From a bacterium (GTDB lineage: Bacteria > JACRDZ01 > JAQUKH01): a stretch of DNA of 49,187 nucleotides. Shown here piece after piece: positions 40,297-48,134 of the stretch. Within the stretch, counting starts at the first letter, position 1. Each line of letters begins with the position of its first letter. The position numbers and the translations under genes were made by a program. The stretch is from NCBI GenBank assembly GCA_028719205.1, contig JAQUKH010000020.1, positions 1-49,187 of the forward strand. The letters run 5' to 3'. Below the pieces are notes generated by a model. That model did no database searches and had not been told where the DNA came from. It saw nothing but the letters and a program-made list of their open reading frames with translations.

Positions 40297-41214
40297 TTAC
40301 ATTCCCGGCTTAATCGTCCTACCGCTTTTATCATGTCCTTGCGGCATACCGGTATGAGGCATTGTGCTTTGATCATCTGCCGCAAAATTTATTTTTTTCA
40401 AAACATCCTGATTGACTTCTGCAGGAATTTCTTTTTTAATTTCTTCAAGCCAACTATTAACACTATCCGTCTGTTTCTTACTAATTAATCTATTCCTTAT
40501 TTCTTCTTTTTCAGGTTCCGTCCGTTTAATAATATGATACCCAAAAGAAGTTTTTACAGGCTCGGATGAAATCTCACCTATTTTTAGCGCGAAAATCGCA
40601 TTATCAAATTCGGGAACCATATCTCCTTTAGAAAAAGTCCCTAAAGCCCCGTTATTTTTTTTTGCTGTGGGATCTTCTGATAACTCTACGGCTAATTTTG
40701 CAAAATCTTCGCCTTTTTTAACTCTTTTTAAAACATCTTTTGCTTTATTTTCATCTTTCAAAAGAATATGGCTCGCGCTTGCAACTGAATTGCTTTCTTT
40801 TATTTCTTTTTCCACTTCTTCATCTGTTATTTTAACAGATTTAGTCAACTCTTCACTTTTTGAAACAAAAAGCTCCTTCGCGAGGATATTATCTGTAATG
40901 CTCGCAATAATTTCTTTTACTTCTTCTTTTTTATCGATACCAATAGCCTTAGCTTTTTCAGCTAATACTTTTTCTTTAACAATTTCTTCAAGAAATTTAA
41001 TTTTTCCTTCTTCTCCCGCAAACATCATTTTGTACTGAGGCGGAATATTGTTATATTTTTGCTCAAATTCCTTAACTGTAATTTTAGAATTACCTATTTT
41101 TGCAACAACCGCGTTCCCATCAACTGTTTGGGAACCTGTTTTTTTCTCACAAGCAAGCGAACATAATACAAAAAACACTATGAACAATAAACTTCCGAAC
41201 CTTTTCTTTCCCAT
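40297..41214 (-). CDS. PpiC-type peptidyl-prolyl isomerase lipoprotein (SurA/PrsA-like)
   Basis: A 305-residue extracytoplasmic foldase. The signal peptide ends in a lipobox (SLAC, Cys about residue 22). A SurA-like N-domain (VAKIGNSKITVKEFEQKY) precedes one parvulin domain: ASHILLKDENKAKDVLKRV, FAKLAVELSEDPTAKKNNG-like core and GEISSEPVKTSFGYHIIK. It probably assists folding of exported proteins or barrel proteins. It is a single gene. Confidence 0.93.
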   Translation of the reverse strand: MGKKRFGSLLFIVFFVLCSLACEKKTGSQTVDGNAVVAKIGNSKITVKEFEQKYNNIPPQYKMMFAGEEGKIKFLEEIVKEKVLAEKAKAIGIDKKEEVKEIIASITDNILAKELFVSKSEELTKSVKITDEEVEKEIKESNSVASASHILLKDENKAKDVLKRVKKGEDFAKLAVELSEDPTAKKNNGALGTFSKGDMVPEFDNAIFALKIGEISSEPVKTSFGYHIIKRTEPEKEEIRNRLISKKQTDSVNSWLEEIKKEIPAEVNQDVLKKINFAADDQSTMPHTGMPQGHDKSGRTIKPGM

Positions 41215-41324
41215 TTTTTTTACCCTTTCTTTTTTGCGAATTTTAAACCACTATATTATAATATAAAAATAGTTTTAAAGCTACAAGTATTTTATACCGC
41301 TATTTATAAATTTCAACGAAATTA

Positions 41325-41352
41325 TTGACATAATATTATAAGATGTTAAAAT
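41325..41352 (+). promoter_or_regulatory. Sigma-70 promoter of the UbiA-family gene
   Basis: TTGACA (41325-41330), a 16-base spacer and TAAAAT (41347-41352), about 40 bases before the ATG. Confidence 0.75.
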
Positions 41353-41393
41353 ATTACAGATATTGAATATTTTCATAATTCAAGGAGAAATAA

Positions 41394-42314
41394 ATGGCTT
41401 TTAAGGATTGGTTTCTTGAAACAAGGCCTCAGTTTATTATTTTATCTGTAATTTTAGTATTATATGGAACTACTGTCGCTTTTTATCACAACAGCTTCAA
41501 CTTATTTGTTTTTATATTAGCTATGGCCGGTTTGACCAGCATGCATATCAGCTGTAATGTCCTCAATGATTATTATGATTATAAAAGCGGCATTGACCTG
41601 CATACCGCGCCTACGCCTTTTTCCGGCGGGAGCGGATTTTTACCTTCGGGAAAATTAAATCCATCCGGTGTTTTTATATTAGGAATATCAACAGCTTTAA
41701 TCGGAGTAATTATCGGAATTTATTTTTGTATTACAGTAGGCTGGGGCTTACTGCCTATTGTTATTGTCGGCACTATTGCCACCCTTTTTTATAATACTTT
41801 TTTTTCAAAAATAATGCTGGGCGAAATATTCGCAGGTCTGGGGCTGGGATTACTTCCAATCATGGGAACTTATTTTGTATTTACCGGCAGATATGATATA
41901 CAGGCTGTATTTGCCGGCATACCCCCATTTTTTTTAGTATTCAATCTTTTGTTTTTAAACGAATTCCCTGACGCTGAGGCAGATAAAATAGGCAAAAGAA
42001 AACACTTTGTGATCGTTTTCGGTCCAAAAATATCCGCATGGATCTACACAATATTCAATCTTTCAGTCTATCTCTGGGTTATTTTTGGCATTTTATCCGG
42101 GATCATGCCGGTCTGGACCATCCTTTGCCTTTTAACATTGCCGCTGGCGTTTAAAGCTATTCAAGGCGCGTTAAAATTCAGGAACAACAGAGATAAATTT
42201 ACCCAAGCGCAAGGCGCTAATGTTGGAATGGTTCTAATTACCCAGATTTTATTAGCAACAGGTTATTTTATTTCACATTGGAGCGATATAAGAATATCCT
42301 GCTGTAATTTTTAA
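41394..42314 (+). CDS. UbiA-superfamily prenyltransferase (MenA-like)
   Basis: Integral membrane enzyme that joins a polyprenyl chain to an aromatic ring. It is 306 residues with about nine helices. The first Asp-rich motif is NVLNDYYDYKSGID and the second is NEFPDAEADKIGKRKH. The GFLPSGKLNP segment resembles MenA-type enzymes, so menaquinone synthesis is likely, but no men genes adjoin. AAGGAG precedes the ATG. The haem lipoprotein gene follows after 3 bases. Confidence 0.9.
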   Translation: MAFKDWFLETRPQFIILSVILVLYGTTVAFYHNSFNLFVFILAMAGLTSMHISCNVLNDYYDYKSGIDLHTAPTPFSGGSGFLPSGKLNPSGVFILGISTALIGVIIGIYFCITVGWGLLPIVIVGTIATLFYNTFFSKIMLGEIFAGLGLGLLPIMGTYFVFTGRYDIQAVFAGIPPFFLVFNLLFLNEFPDAEADKIGKRKHFVIVFGPKISAWIYTIFNLSVYLWVIFGILSGIMPVWTILCLLTLPLAFKAIQGALKFRNNRDKFTQAQGANVGMVLITQILLATGYFISHWSDIRISCCNF

Positions 42315-42317
42315 AGT

Positions 42318-42707
42318 ATGCTTAAGCACATTATTTTAATCCTTTTATTTTTATCTATAAGCTGTACAAAAGAACCAAAGCAAAAACTCAGGCCTACCTT
42401 TTCATCTATATCTAGAAATGTCTTTATTAAAAAATGTTCTCTTTACACATGCCATTCCAGTGCTTTTGCTGACAAATCCGGCAAACTTGACCTGTCTGGC
42501 AAGGATTCATATAATAATCTGATAAATATTCCCAGCAAGGCTTATCCTGAAATTAATAGAATTACCCCTGGTAAACCTGACGAAAGTTTACTCCTCCAAA
42601 GATTAGAAGGTAAAATTATTGTCAGTATCCCCTTGGAGAGGGATTGTGTTACGAAAGAGGAAATAGATATAATCAGAGAATGGATAAAAAAAGGTGCGGT
42701 TCAATGA
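42318..42707 (+). CDS. Lipoprotein with a CX4CH haem-like motif
   Basis: A 129-residue lipoprotein: a short signal peptide ends in SISC (lipobox Cys about residue 16). CSLYTCH is a CX4CH motif, then LDLSGKDSYNNLINIPS and RITPGKPDESLLLQRLEG, and a C-terminal IDIIREWIKKGAVQ. This order is that of a widespread planctomycete-type cytochrome c domain found in surface redox proteins. Haem binding by CX4CH is plausible, not proven. The gene is coupled to the UbiA gene and overlaps the convergent hydrogenase gene by 7 bases at its 3' end. Confidence 0.75.
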   Translation: MLKHIILILLFLSISCTKEPKQKLRPTFSSISRNVFIKKCSLYTCHSSAFADKSGKLDLSGKDSYNNLINIPSKAYPEINRITPGKPDESLLLQRLEGKIIVSIPLERDCVTKEEIDIIREWIKKGAVQ

Positions 42708-43966
42708 ACTGAACAGGAAATACACGGATCGTATGACCTTACCAGCATCTGACATAATAGTTCGATTTCACTGTCTGAATAACCTTTTTTCGAATAATCC
42801 TTAACCAGTTTATTCAGATCTTCACGGATATTCGCGTGATTTTGACCGGTCGGTATAATAAAATCACAATGAACGATCCTTCCTTCTTCATTATATTCAT
42901 TACAATGGTATAAAATTCCTCTTGGAGCTTCAACAGCCCCTACGCCTTTTCCCTTTTTAGGTTTAATTTTAATATCCTCAGGGCTAAGATCCATATTCAA
43001 TACCTTTTCAAAAAGTTCCAATGTTTCATAAACAGCATGAAAACACTCTACCAATTGAGCGATGTTATTCATAAATGGATTATAACAAATTGCCTTAAGT
43101 TTAAAATTTTCACAGATTTCTTTTGCTTTCGGGTGTAACAGGTTAAAATTATTATTGATCCTGGCTAATGAGCCTACCGCGAAAGAATCCCTGCTTAATT
43201 TTGCAAGTTTCGAAGTGGACCAATCGGACATAAATTCGTTTGTCATTTTTTTATATTCACTTTCCGGCTTCAGCACGCCGTCTGAAGACATTAATTGACC
43301 GCCGATCCACGGATAATTATTTTCACCCTTTAAAGATACAAATTCTGTTTCCCTTTCAAAATCAGGTATTTTTAAACTCATAAATATTTTTGATGTCTCA
43401 ATTAGATCAGGGACCGAATTAAGCAGATCCTTTTGTAAAATTAAAAGGCTTTCCTTTGAAGGAAATTTCGTAAATCCGCCTACAACCATTGTCATCGGAT
43501 GGGTATTCCTCCCCCCGATAACATCACACATATCATTAGCTATTTTTTTTAATCTCAAAGCTATCTCTGCAGCGTTTTTGTTCTTTGTGATAATAGGGAA
43601 AATACTCCCTTCACCTAAAAAATCAGGCAACGCCAGAAAATAAAGATGAAGTATATGGCTCTGAAGGGTCTCGGCATTCATTAAAATACGGCGAAACAAT
43701 TCAGTTTTGCCGCTTATTTTGACATCAAAAGCATTCTCAGTAGCACGAATACTTGCAGTAGAATGCGCTATCGAGCAAATACCGCATATTCTTGAAACAA
43801 TAAGTGAAACATCATCAAAATGCTTGTCAACCATCATTGCTTCAAAAAATCTGGGGGTTTCTATTACCTGCCACTCGGCTTTCTTTATCCTTCCGTTTCT
43901 GACTTTAATATCAATGGTACCATGGCCTTCCACTCTGGTTAGATAATCTTTTTCATTATGCATCAA
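42701..43966 (-). CDS. Cytoplasmic [NiFe] hydrogenase large subunit (group 3b-type, HydA-like)
   Basis: Catalytic subunit of a four-gene bidirectional hydrogenase, 421 residues. The N-terminal nickel ligands are in SRICGICSIAHS (about 58-69) and the C-terminal pair in SYDPCISCSVH. The protein ends exactly at that His: there is no cleavable tail, so no maturation protease is needed. Other features are FTKFPSKESLL and EAPRGILYHCNEYNEEG. Gene order 4Fe4S subunit, flavin subunit, small subunit, large subunit is that of sulfhydrogenase-type enzymes using NAD(P)H. Confidence 0.94.
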   Translation of the reverse strand: MMHNEKDYLTRVEGHGTIDIKVRNGRIKKAEWQVIETPRFFEAMMVDKHFDDVSLIVSRICGICSIAHSTASIRATENAFDVKISGKTELFRRILMNAETLQSHILHLYFLALPDFLGEGSIFPIITKNKNAAEIALRLKKIANDMCDVIGGRNTHPMTMVVGGFTKFPSKESLLILQKDLLNSVPDLIETSKIFMSLKIPDFERETEFVSLKGENNYPWIGGQLMSSDGVLKPESEYKKMTNEFMSDWSTSKLAKLSRDSFAVGSLARINNNFNLLHPKAKEICENFKLKAICYNPFMNNIAQLVECFHAVYETLELFEKVLNMDLSPEDIKIKPKKGKGVGAVEAPRGILYHCNEYNEEGRIVHCDFIIPTGQNHANIREDLNKLVKDYSKKGYSDSEIELLCQMLVRSYDPCISCSVH

Positions 43967-44719
43967 TTACTCCTTAAAAGCACTGAATAACTCAAATTTA
44001 TCCCTGATCTGTCTTTCTGTAAAACCATTTTTAATCATAATTGTCTTCATAAATTCAATATTTGGTTCTTCCGCGGGGCCGCGACATCCAATACAACTAT
44101 TGCCATTTGACGGGCATCTTGCCCCGCATCCCGCGCGGGTAAGAGGGCCCATGCATATTTTCCCCATTTCATACAGGCATATATTCTGTTTCTCTTTACA
44201 TCTGAAGCAAACCGGATGTTTTAAATACCTGAATTCCCTGCCCAGCGCTATGCTCTGAACTATCGCCTCCACCTCCGATTTATTGACGGGACACCCATAA
44301 ATGTAAAAATCAACCTTAACGACCTCATTAACCGCCATAACCTTATCGTTAGTTTCGATCGGGCAATTACCATAGACCTCTTTTTTTACCCATTCGATAT
44401 CCTTAAATTTATTTTTTAATTTATTTATGCCTCCAAAACTAGCGCAAGTCCCGAACGCGACTAATATCTTTGCCTTTTCTCTTATTTTTTTCAGCCTGTC
44501 AATTTCATCTTTTCTGGTAATACTTCCTTCAATAAAAGCTATGTCATAATCATTATTTCTCTCGGTTAATATTTCTCGAAAATTCACAACCTCAACCAAT
44601 GATATAAAATCAAGCAACTTATTTTCATTATTCGCGATTTGAAGCTGGCATCCCTCGCAACATGAAAAATCAAAAAATGCCGCTTTTGGTTTAATTAATT
44701 CAACACCTAAATATTGCAT
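43967..44719 (-). CDS. Group 3b-type [NiFe] hydrogenase small subunit (HydD-like)
   Basis: Electron-transfer subunit of 250 residues. FFDFSCCEGCQLQIAN carries the proximal cluster cysteines; FGTCASFGGINKL and YGCPVNKSEVEAIV follow, and the C-terminus has CFRCKEKQNICLYEMGKICMG, GCGARCPSNGNSCIGCRGP for further clusters. No Tat signal, so it is cytoplasmic. It directly abuts the large-subunit gene. Confidence 0.95.
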   Translation of the reverse strand: MQYLGVELIKPKAAFFDFSCCEGCQLQIANNENKLLDFISLVEVVNFREILTERNNDYDIAFIEGSITRKDEIDRLKKIREKAKILVAFGTCASFGGINKLKNKFKDIEWVKKEVYGNCPIETNDKVMAVNEVVKVDFYIYGCPVNKSEVEAIVQSIALGREFRYLKHPVCFRCKEKQNICLYEMGKICMGPLTRAGCGARCPSNGNSCIGCRGPAEEPNIEFMKTIMIKNGFTERQIRDKFELFSAFKE

Positions 44720-44720
44720 C

Positions 44721-45632
44721 TTAAATTGCCTCTTTTAAATTCATAACTGTCCAGTAATCAAAAACCGGCCCGGAAAGGCAGGTATACGTCGAACCAACAT
44801 TGCACCGGCAGCATTTACCCATACCACAATGCATACGCCTTTCCAAAGATACAAACATATTTTCCATCGGGATACCGAGGTCATTAAGTTTATTGCAAAC
44901 AAATTTAAACATAACTGGCGGCCCGCAGACAATGGCGTGGGTATTGGAAGTATCAATTACAATTTCATTAAAAAGATCTGTGATCAACCCCACTCTTCCA
45001 CTCCATTTTTTATCAGGATTTTGAACTATCGTAAAAAGTTTTATCCCATCGGTTTTTTTCCATGTTTCATATTGATATGTAAAAAGCATCTGGTTTGGAT
45101 CATTTGTTCCATACATAATAAAAATATCTTTAAACATATTGCGATTTTCTTCCACATAATAGATCGCGGACCTTAACGCGGCTAGCCCTAACCCGCCCGC
45201 TATAAGAAGAACATTTGCATTCGCAAACTTTTCCATTGGAAAATGCGTTCCGAATGGGCCTTTTATCCCTACACTAGCCCCCCTTTGCATTTTATGCAGA
45301 AATTTAGTAACACGCCCTTGTTTACGGATACAAAGTTCAACCACACCGCGGCGTGAAGGCGACGAAGAGATTGAGAGCGGAATTTCTCCAAAACCGGGTA
45401 CTTCAAGCATTAAAAACTGGCCCGGCTTAAAAGAAAACCTTTCACGTTCATCCTGATCAATAATTTGTATCTGAAAAAGCTTTTCCAGCGGAGTAAGTTC
45501 AATTATCCCTGTAATTTCAGATTTATAAGTTTTTTCAAAATTACCAAGATCAGTTTTGCGGTTCAACCGGCCACCGGTCTTTATCTTTTTATTATCGCTT
45601 AACACATCCTGATATTTAAGAGATAAATCCAT
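44721..45632 (-). CDS. Group 3b-type hydrogenase flavin / NAD(P)-binding subunit (HydG-like)
   Basis: A 303-residue ferredoxin-NADP reductase-like subunit from the start MDLSLKYQD, chosen because GGAG precedes it. It has an FAD motif (FKPGQFLMLEVPGFGE, SISSSPSR), an NAD(P)-binding part (LLIAGGLGLAALRSAI, IVCGPPVMFKFV) and a C-terminal [2Fe-2S] motif (CGMGKCCRCNVGSTYTC). It exchanges electrons between NAD(P)H and the Fe-S chain. Confidence 0.94.
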   Translation of the reverse strand: MDLSLKYQDVLSDNKKIKTGGRLNRKTDLGNFEKTYKSEITGIIELTPLEKLFQIQIIDQDERERFSFKPGQFLMLEVPGFGEIPLSISSSPSRRGVVELCIRKQGRVTKFLHKMQRGASVGIKGPFGTHFPMEKFANANVLLIAGGLGLAALRSAIYYVEENRNMFKDIFIMYGTNDPNQMLFTYQYETWKKTDGIKLFTIVQNPDKKWSGRVGLITDLFNEIVIDTSNTHAIVCGPPVMFKFVCNKLNDLGIPMENMFVSLERRMHCGMGKCCRCNVGSTYTCLSGPVFDYWTVMNLKEAI

Positions 45633-45682
45633 ATTTAACTCCAATATTTAGTTACAATTTATTACTTATATCCTAAAACTAC

Positions 45683-46717
45683 CTATTCTCTGATTGATGA
45701 AATAACCTCTGGCACGGTAATTCCGGCAAGGCACGCTTCTCCACACCTTCCACACCCGACACAAAGAGATTCTTCATACGCTTCTACAAATCCGCGATGT
45801 TTATGATAATACCGGTATTTTAAACGGATATGCCTTTCCGGCCGGAAATTAAAACCTCCTGCTACTTCCGCGAAATCAATTAAAGTACAGGCATGGAGAA
45901 TTTTCAGTTTTTCAGCTTGTTGAAATTTCAAATCAATTTTTTCTTCGATCCCATAACAATAACAGGTAGGACAAACTCGCGCGCAGCTTCCACAACCCAG
46001 ACATTTATCGCCCCATTCCTTCCAGACATCAGACTGAAATTCCATATCCAGGATTTTAGTCAGGTCAGTTACATCTATTTTTGCGGTAAATTTTTCCGCT
46101 TTCAATCTTCTTATTCTTTTATATTCATCATCGTCTTTTTTCGTAATATCTTTTGTCGTAACTTTTTTCAGAAAATCAAAAGCAACGTTGCTGAATATTT
46201 CAATGAAATATCTGTCACCAATATCTATTAAAAACATATCACAGCCATGTTGAACGGTATGTGTTCCTACTGAGCGACAAAAACAAAAAGGTTTTGGATC
46301 ACAGTCCATGCCAATAATAAATGTATTTTTTCTCCTGATAGTATAATAAGGAGAAGGATAATCACCTAACATTAAAACTTTATCTAATTTATTTAATGAA
46401 TTAATATCACAGGGATGCAAGCCTAAAAGAATACGCGGCACTTTGGTTTCATAATTAATATTTTGCTGCCATGAACTATTTTTAATTTCAAAACTTGAAA
46501 TTGCCTCACGGTACGGAAGGAAAAAACGTCTTGGAGGATATTTTAATATATCATAATTGAAATCTATTTCTTTAAAATCGTTCACTAAGCGAAGGTCATA
46601 AATTGGTTTATTATTTTTGTCCTTCGCGATTTTCTGTGGCGCGAAAAAACTATTATTCTCGATAAGAATCTCTAAAAATTTATTGAAATCTTTTTTATCT
46701 ATTGTCTTAAAGATCAC
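45683..46717 (-). CDS. Group 3b-type hydrogenase 4Fe-4S subunit (HydB-like)
   Basis: A 344-residue subunit with two ferredoxin-type cluster motifs, GCGSCARVCPTCYCYG (about 240-255) and CVGCGRCGEACLAGITVPEV (about 318-337). The N-terminal half matches the anaerobic sulfite reductase A / HydB fold (FFLPYREAISSFE, GLHPCDINSLNKLDKV). It is the first gene of the operon. Confidence 0.94.
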   Translation of the reverse strand: MIFKTIDKKDFNKFLEILIENNSFFAPQKIAKDKNNKPIYDLRLVNDFKEIDFNYDILKYPPRRFFLPYREAISSFEIKNSSWQQNINYETKVPRILLGLHPCDINSLNKLDKVLMLGDYPSPYYTIRRKNTFIIGMDCDPKPFCFCRSVGTHTVQHGCDMFLIDIGDRYFIEIFSNVAFDFLKKVTTKDITKKDDDEYKRIRRLKAEKFTAKIDVTDLTKILDMEFQSDVWKEWGDKCLGCGSCARVCPTCYCYGIEEKIDLKFQQAEKLKILHACTLIDFAEVAGGFNFRPERHIRLKYRYYHKHRGFVEAYEESLCVGCGRCGEACLAGITVPEVISSIRE

Positions 46718-46761
46718 AGATCTTCCGCCAGCCTTTCTCCAATAAACTTCAAATTATGAAT

Positions 46762-47994
46762 CTATTTCAATGAATCTAAAACAGGCTTACCTAACCCGAA
46801 TTTTGATATTCTATTCTTCAAGGAATCCATCACATAAATATTTCCCCGGCTATCCACCGCCAACTGGCTAATAGCCTTGAGGCCGCCATTATGATCCCCA
46901 TCGAAACTCGACAACAATACTCCCTCCCAATCATAAACATATACAGTCTTCCCATCTGTTCCATAATAATTACCACTCTTATCTGATACGATTATCTGGC
47001 ATAAATAAAGAGGAATACCCTCCTGTACTAAAGGAATCGGAATAGTGCTTGTTAAATATTTATCAGAAGTATAAACTCTAATTTCATATTTTAACTTCTT
47101 ATCTTCTTCAATTTGCTTTAATATTCTTCCTTTATCTTCCTTCAGGCGTTTCATTTCTTCACTATTTTCTTTTTGTTTGTCTTTGATGTTTTCTCTTGTA
47201 TTCTTTTCTATCTGCGCTAATCTATCCTTCCAAAAATCAATATCTTTAGCAATAAACGCTAATCTGGCATTATATGCATTAATTTGAGCTAAATCGTTAT
47301 CAGCTTTTGCCTTTATTTTACTTTTATCCGCTAAGGATGCAGTTCCAAATTCAAATTCTTTCCAACTATTATCGTAGTCAAATTTTACTGCATCTAATGC
47401 CCATGTAGTATCTCTTATCTCATCCCGGTAATCTAAAAATCTTTGCGCAATCGAAGCTGTCTCCCCATTATCCGGTATTTCAATGGGTTGTGATAATTCT
47501 TTTATATTATCCTCTATTTTACTTAACTCATCATTGTATTCATTAGTTTTAAATTCTTTTCTTAAATAAATTAAATAATAATTACCTTTATCGTCAATAT
47601 TGATCAGTTTAGCATCATCATCTAATGAAAAACTTGTGATCAGATCTTTCTGAGGAGATAATTTCTTTATTTTATTTTGCTGTAAAATATAGATATTGCC
47701 GGAACCGTCCGCCTTGGTCGGGATCTGAATACGTTCATTCAAATGGTTAACCAAAACGCCTGATGAATTATATGTAAATGTACCATCTACATTAACAACA
47801 AATAAATTGTCATCCCAATCTACAAAAATTTCCCCATTTTTGCTTTCAAAGCTTGAAATATAATAATATACAGGCGACTTACTGGTGTAAAACTTATAAC
47901 CGATATTTTCTTGCGATTTTGCGTTTTCTTGTGCTAAGGCCGTTACATTAATAATCAGGCTTATAATAATAAACAGTATAATCTTTTTATTCAT
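46762..47994 (-). CDS. Secreted propeller-like protein with a coiled-coil insertion
   Basis: A 410-residue exported protein of unknown role. The signal peptide (about 1-21, ALA) is followed by beta-propeller-like repeats (GEIFVDWDDNLFVVNVDGTF, SGNIYILQQNKIKKLS, KGNYYLIY), then a helical, highly charged segment (about 155-300: RFLDYRDEIRDTTWALDAV to KEDKGRILKQIEEDKKL) and again propeller repeats (SGNYYGTDGKTVYVYD, DSRGNIYVMDSLKNRISKFG, the last NHL-like). A long coiled coil thus interrupts the propeller. It may be a surface or periplasmic scaffold. Confidence 0.75.
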   Translation of the reverse strand: MNKKIILFIIISLIINVTALAQENAKSQENIGYKFYTSKSPVYYYISSFESKNGEIFVDWDDNLFVVNVDGTFTYNSSGVLVNHLNERIQIPTKADGSGNIYILQQNKIKKLSPQKDLITSFSLDDDAKLINIDDKGNYYLIYLRKEFKTNEYNDELSKIEDNIKELSQPIEIPDNGETASIAQRFLDYRDEIRDTTWALDAVKFDYDNSWKEFEFGTASLADKSKIKAKADNDLAQINAYNARLAFIAKDIDFWKDRLAQIEKNTRENIKDKQKENSEEMKRLKEDKGRILKQIEEDKKLKYEIRVYTSDKYLTSTIPIPLVQEGIPLYLCQIIVSDKSGNYYGTDGKTVYVYDWEGVLLSSFDGDHNGGLKAISQLAVDSRGNIYVMDSLKNRISKFGLGKPVLDSLK

Positions 47995-48118
47995 TTTTAT
48001 TCTCCTCTATGGTTGCCTCTTTTGTAATAATATACCAATAATTTATTTTTTGCAACTTTAAAATTATAACATATATTTTCATATATTGTTTTTATATATT
48101 TCAACTACACCCTTGTGA

Positions 48119-48134
48119 TATAATTTACTTAATG
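48119..48134 (+). promoter_or_regulatory. Extended -10 directly before the bioF-like start codon
   Basis: TGATATAAT ends 7 bases before the ATG at 48132, so transcription would begin at or next to the start codon. No ribosome binding site is present. The glycosyltransferase gene at 39358 has the same layout on the minus strand (TATAAT 39367-39372, 8 bases before ATG). Confidence 0.6.
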
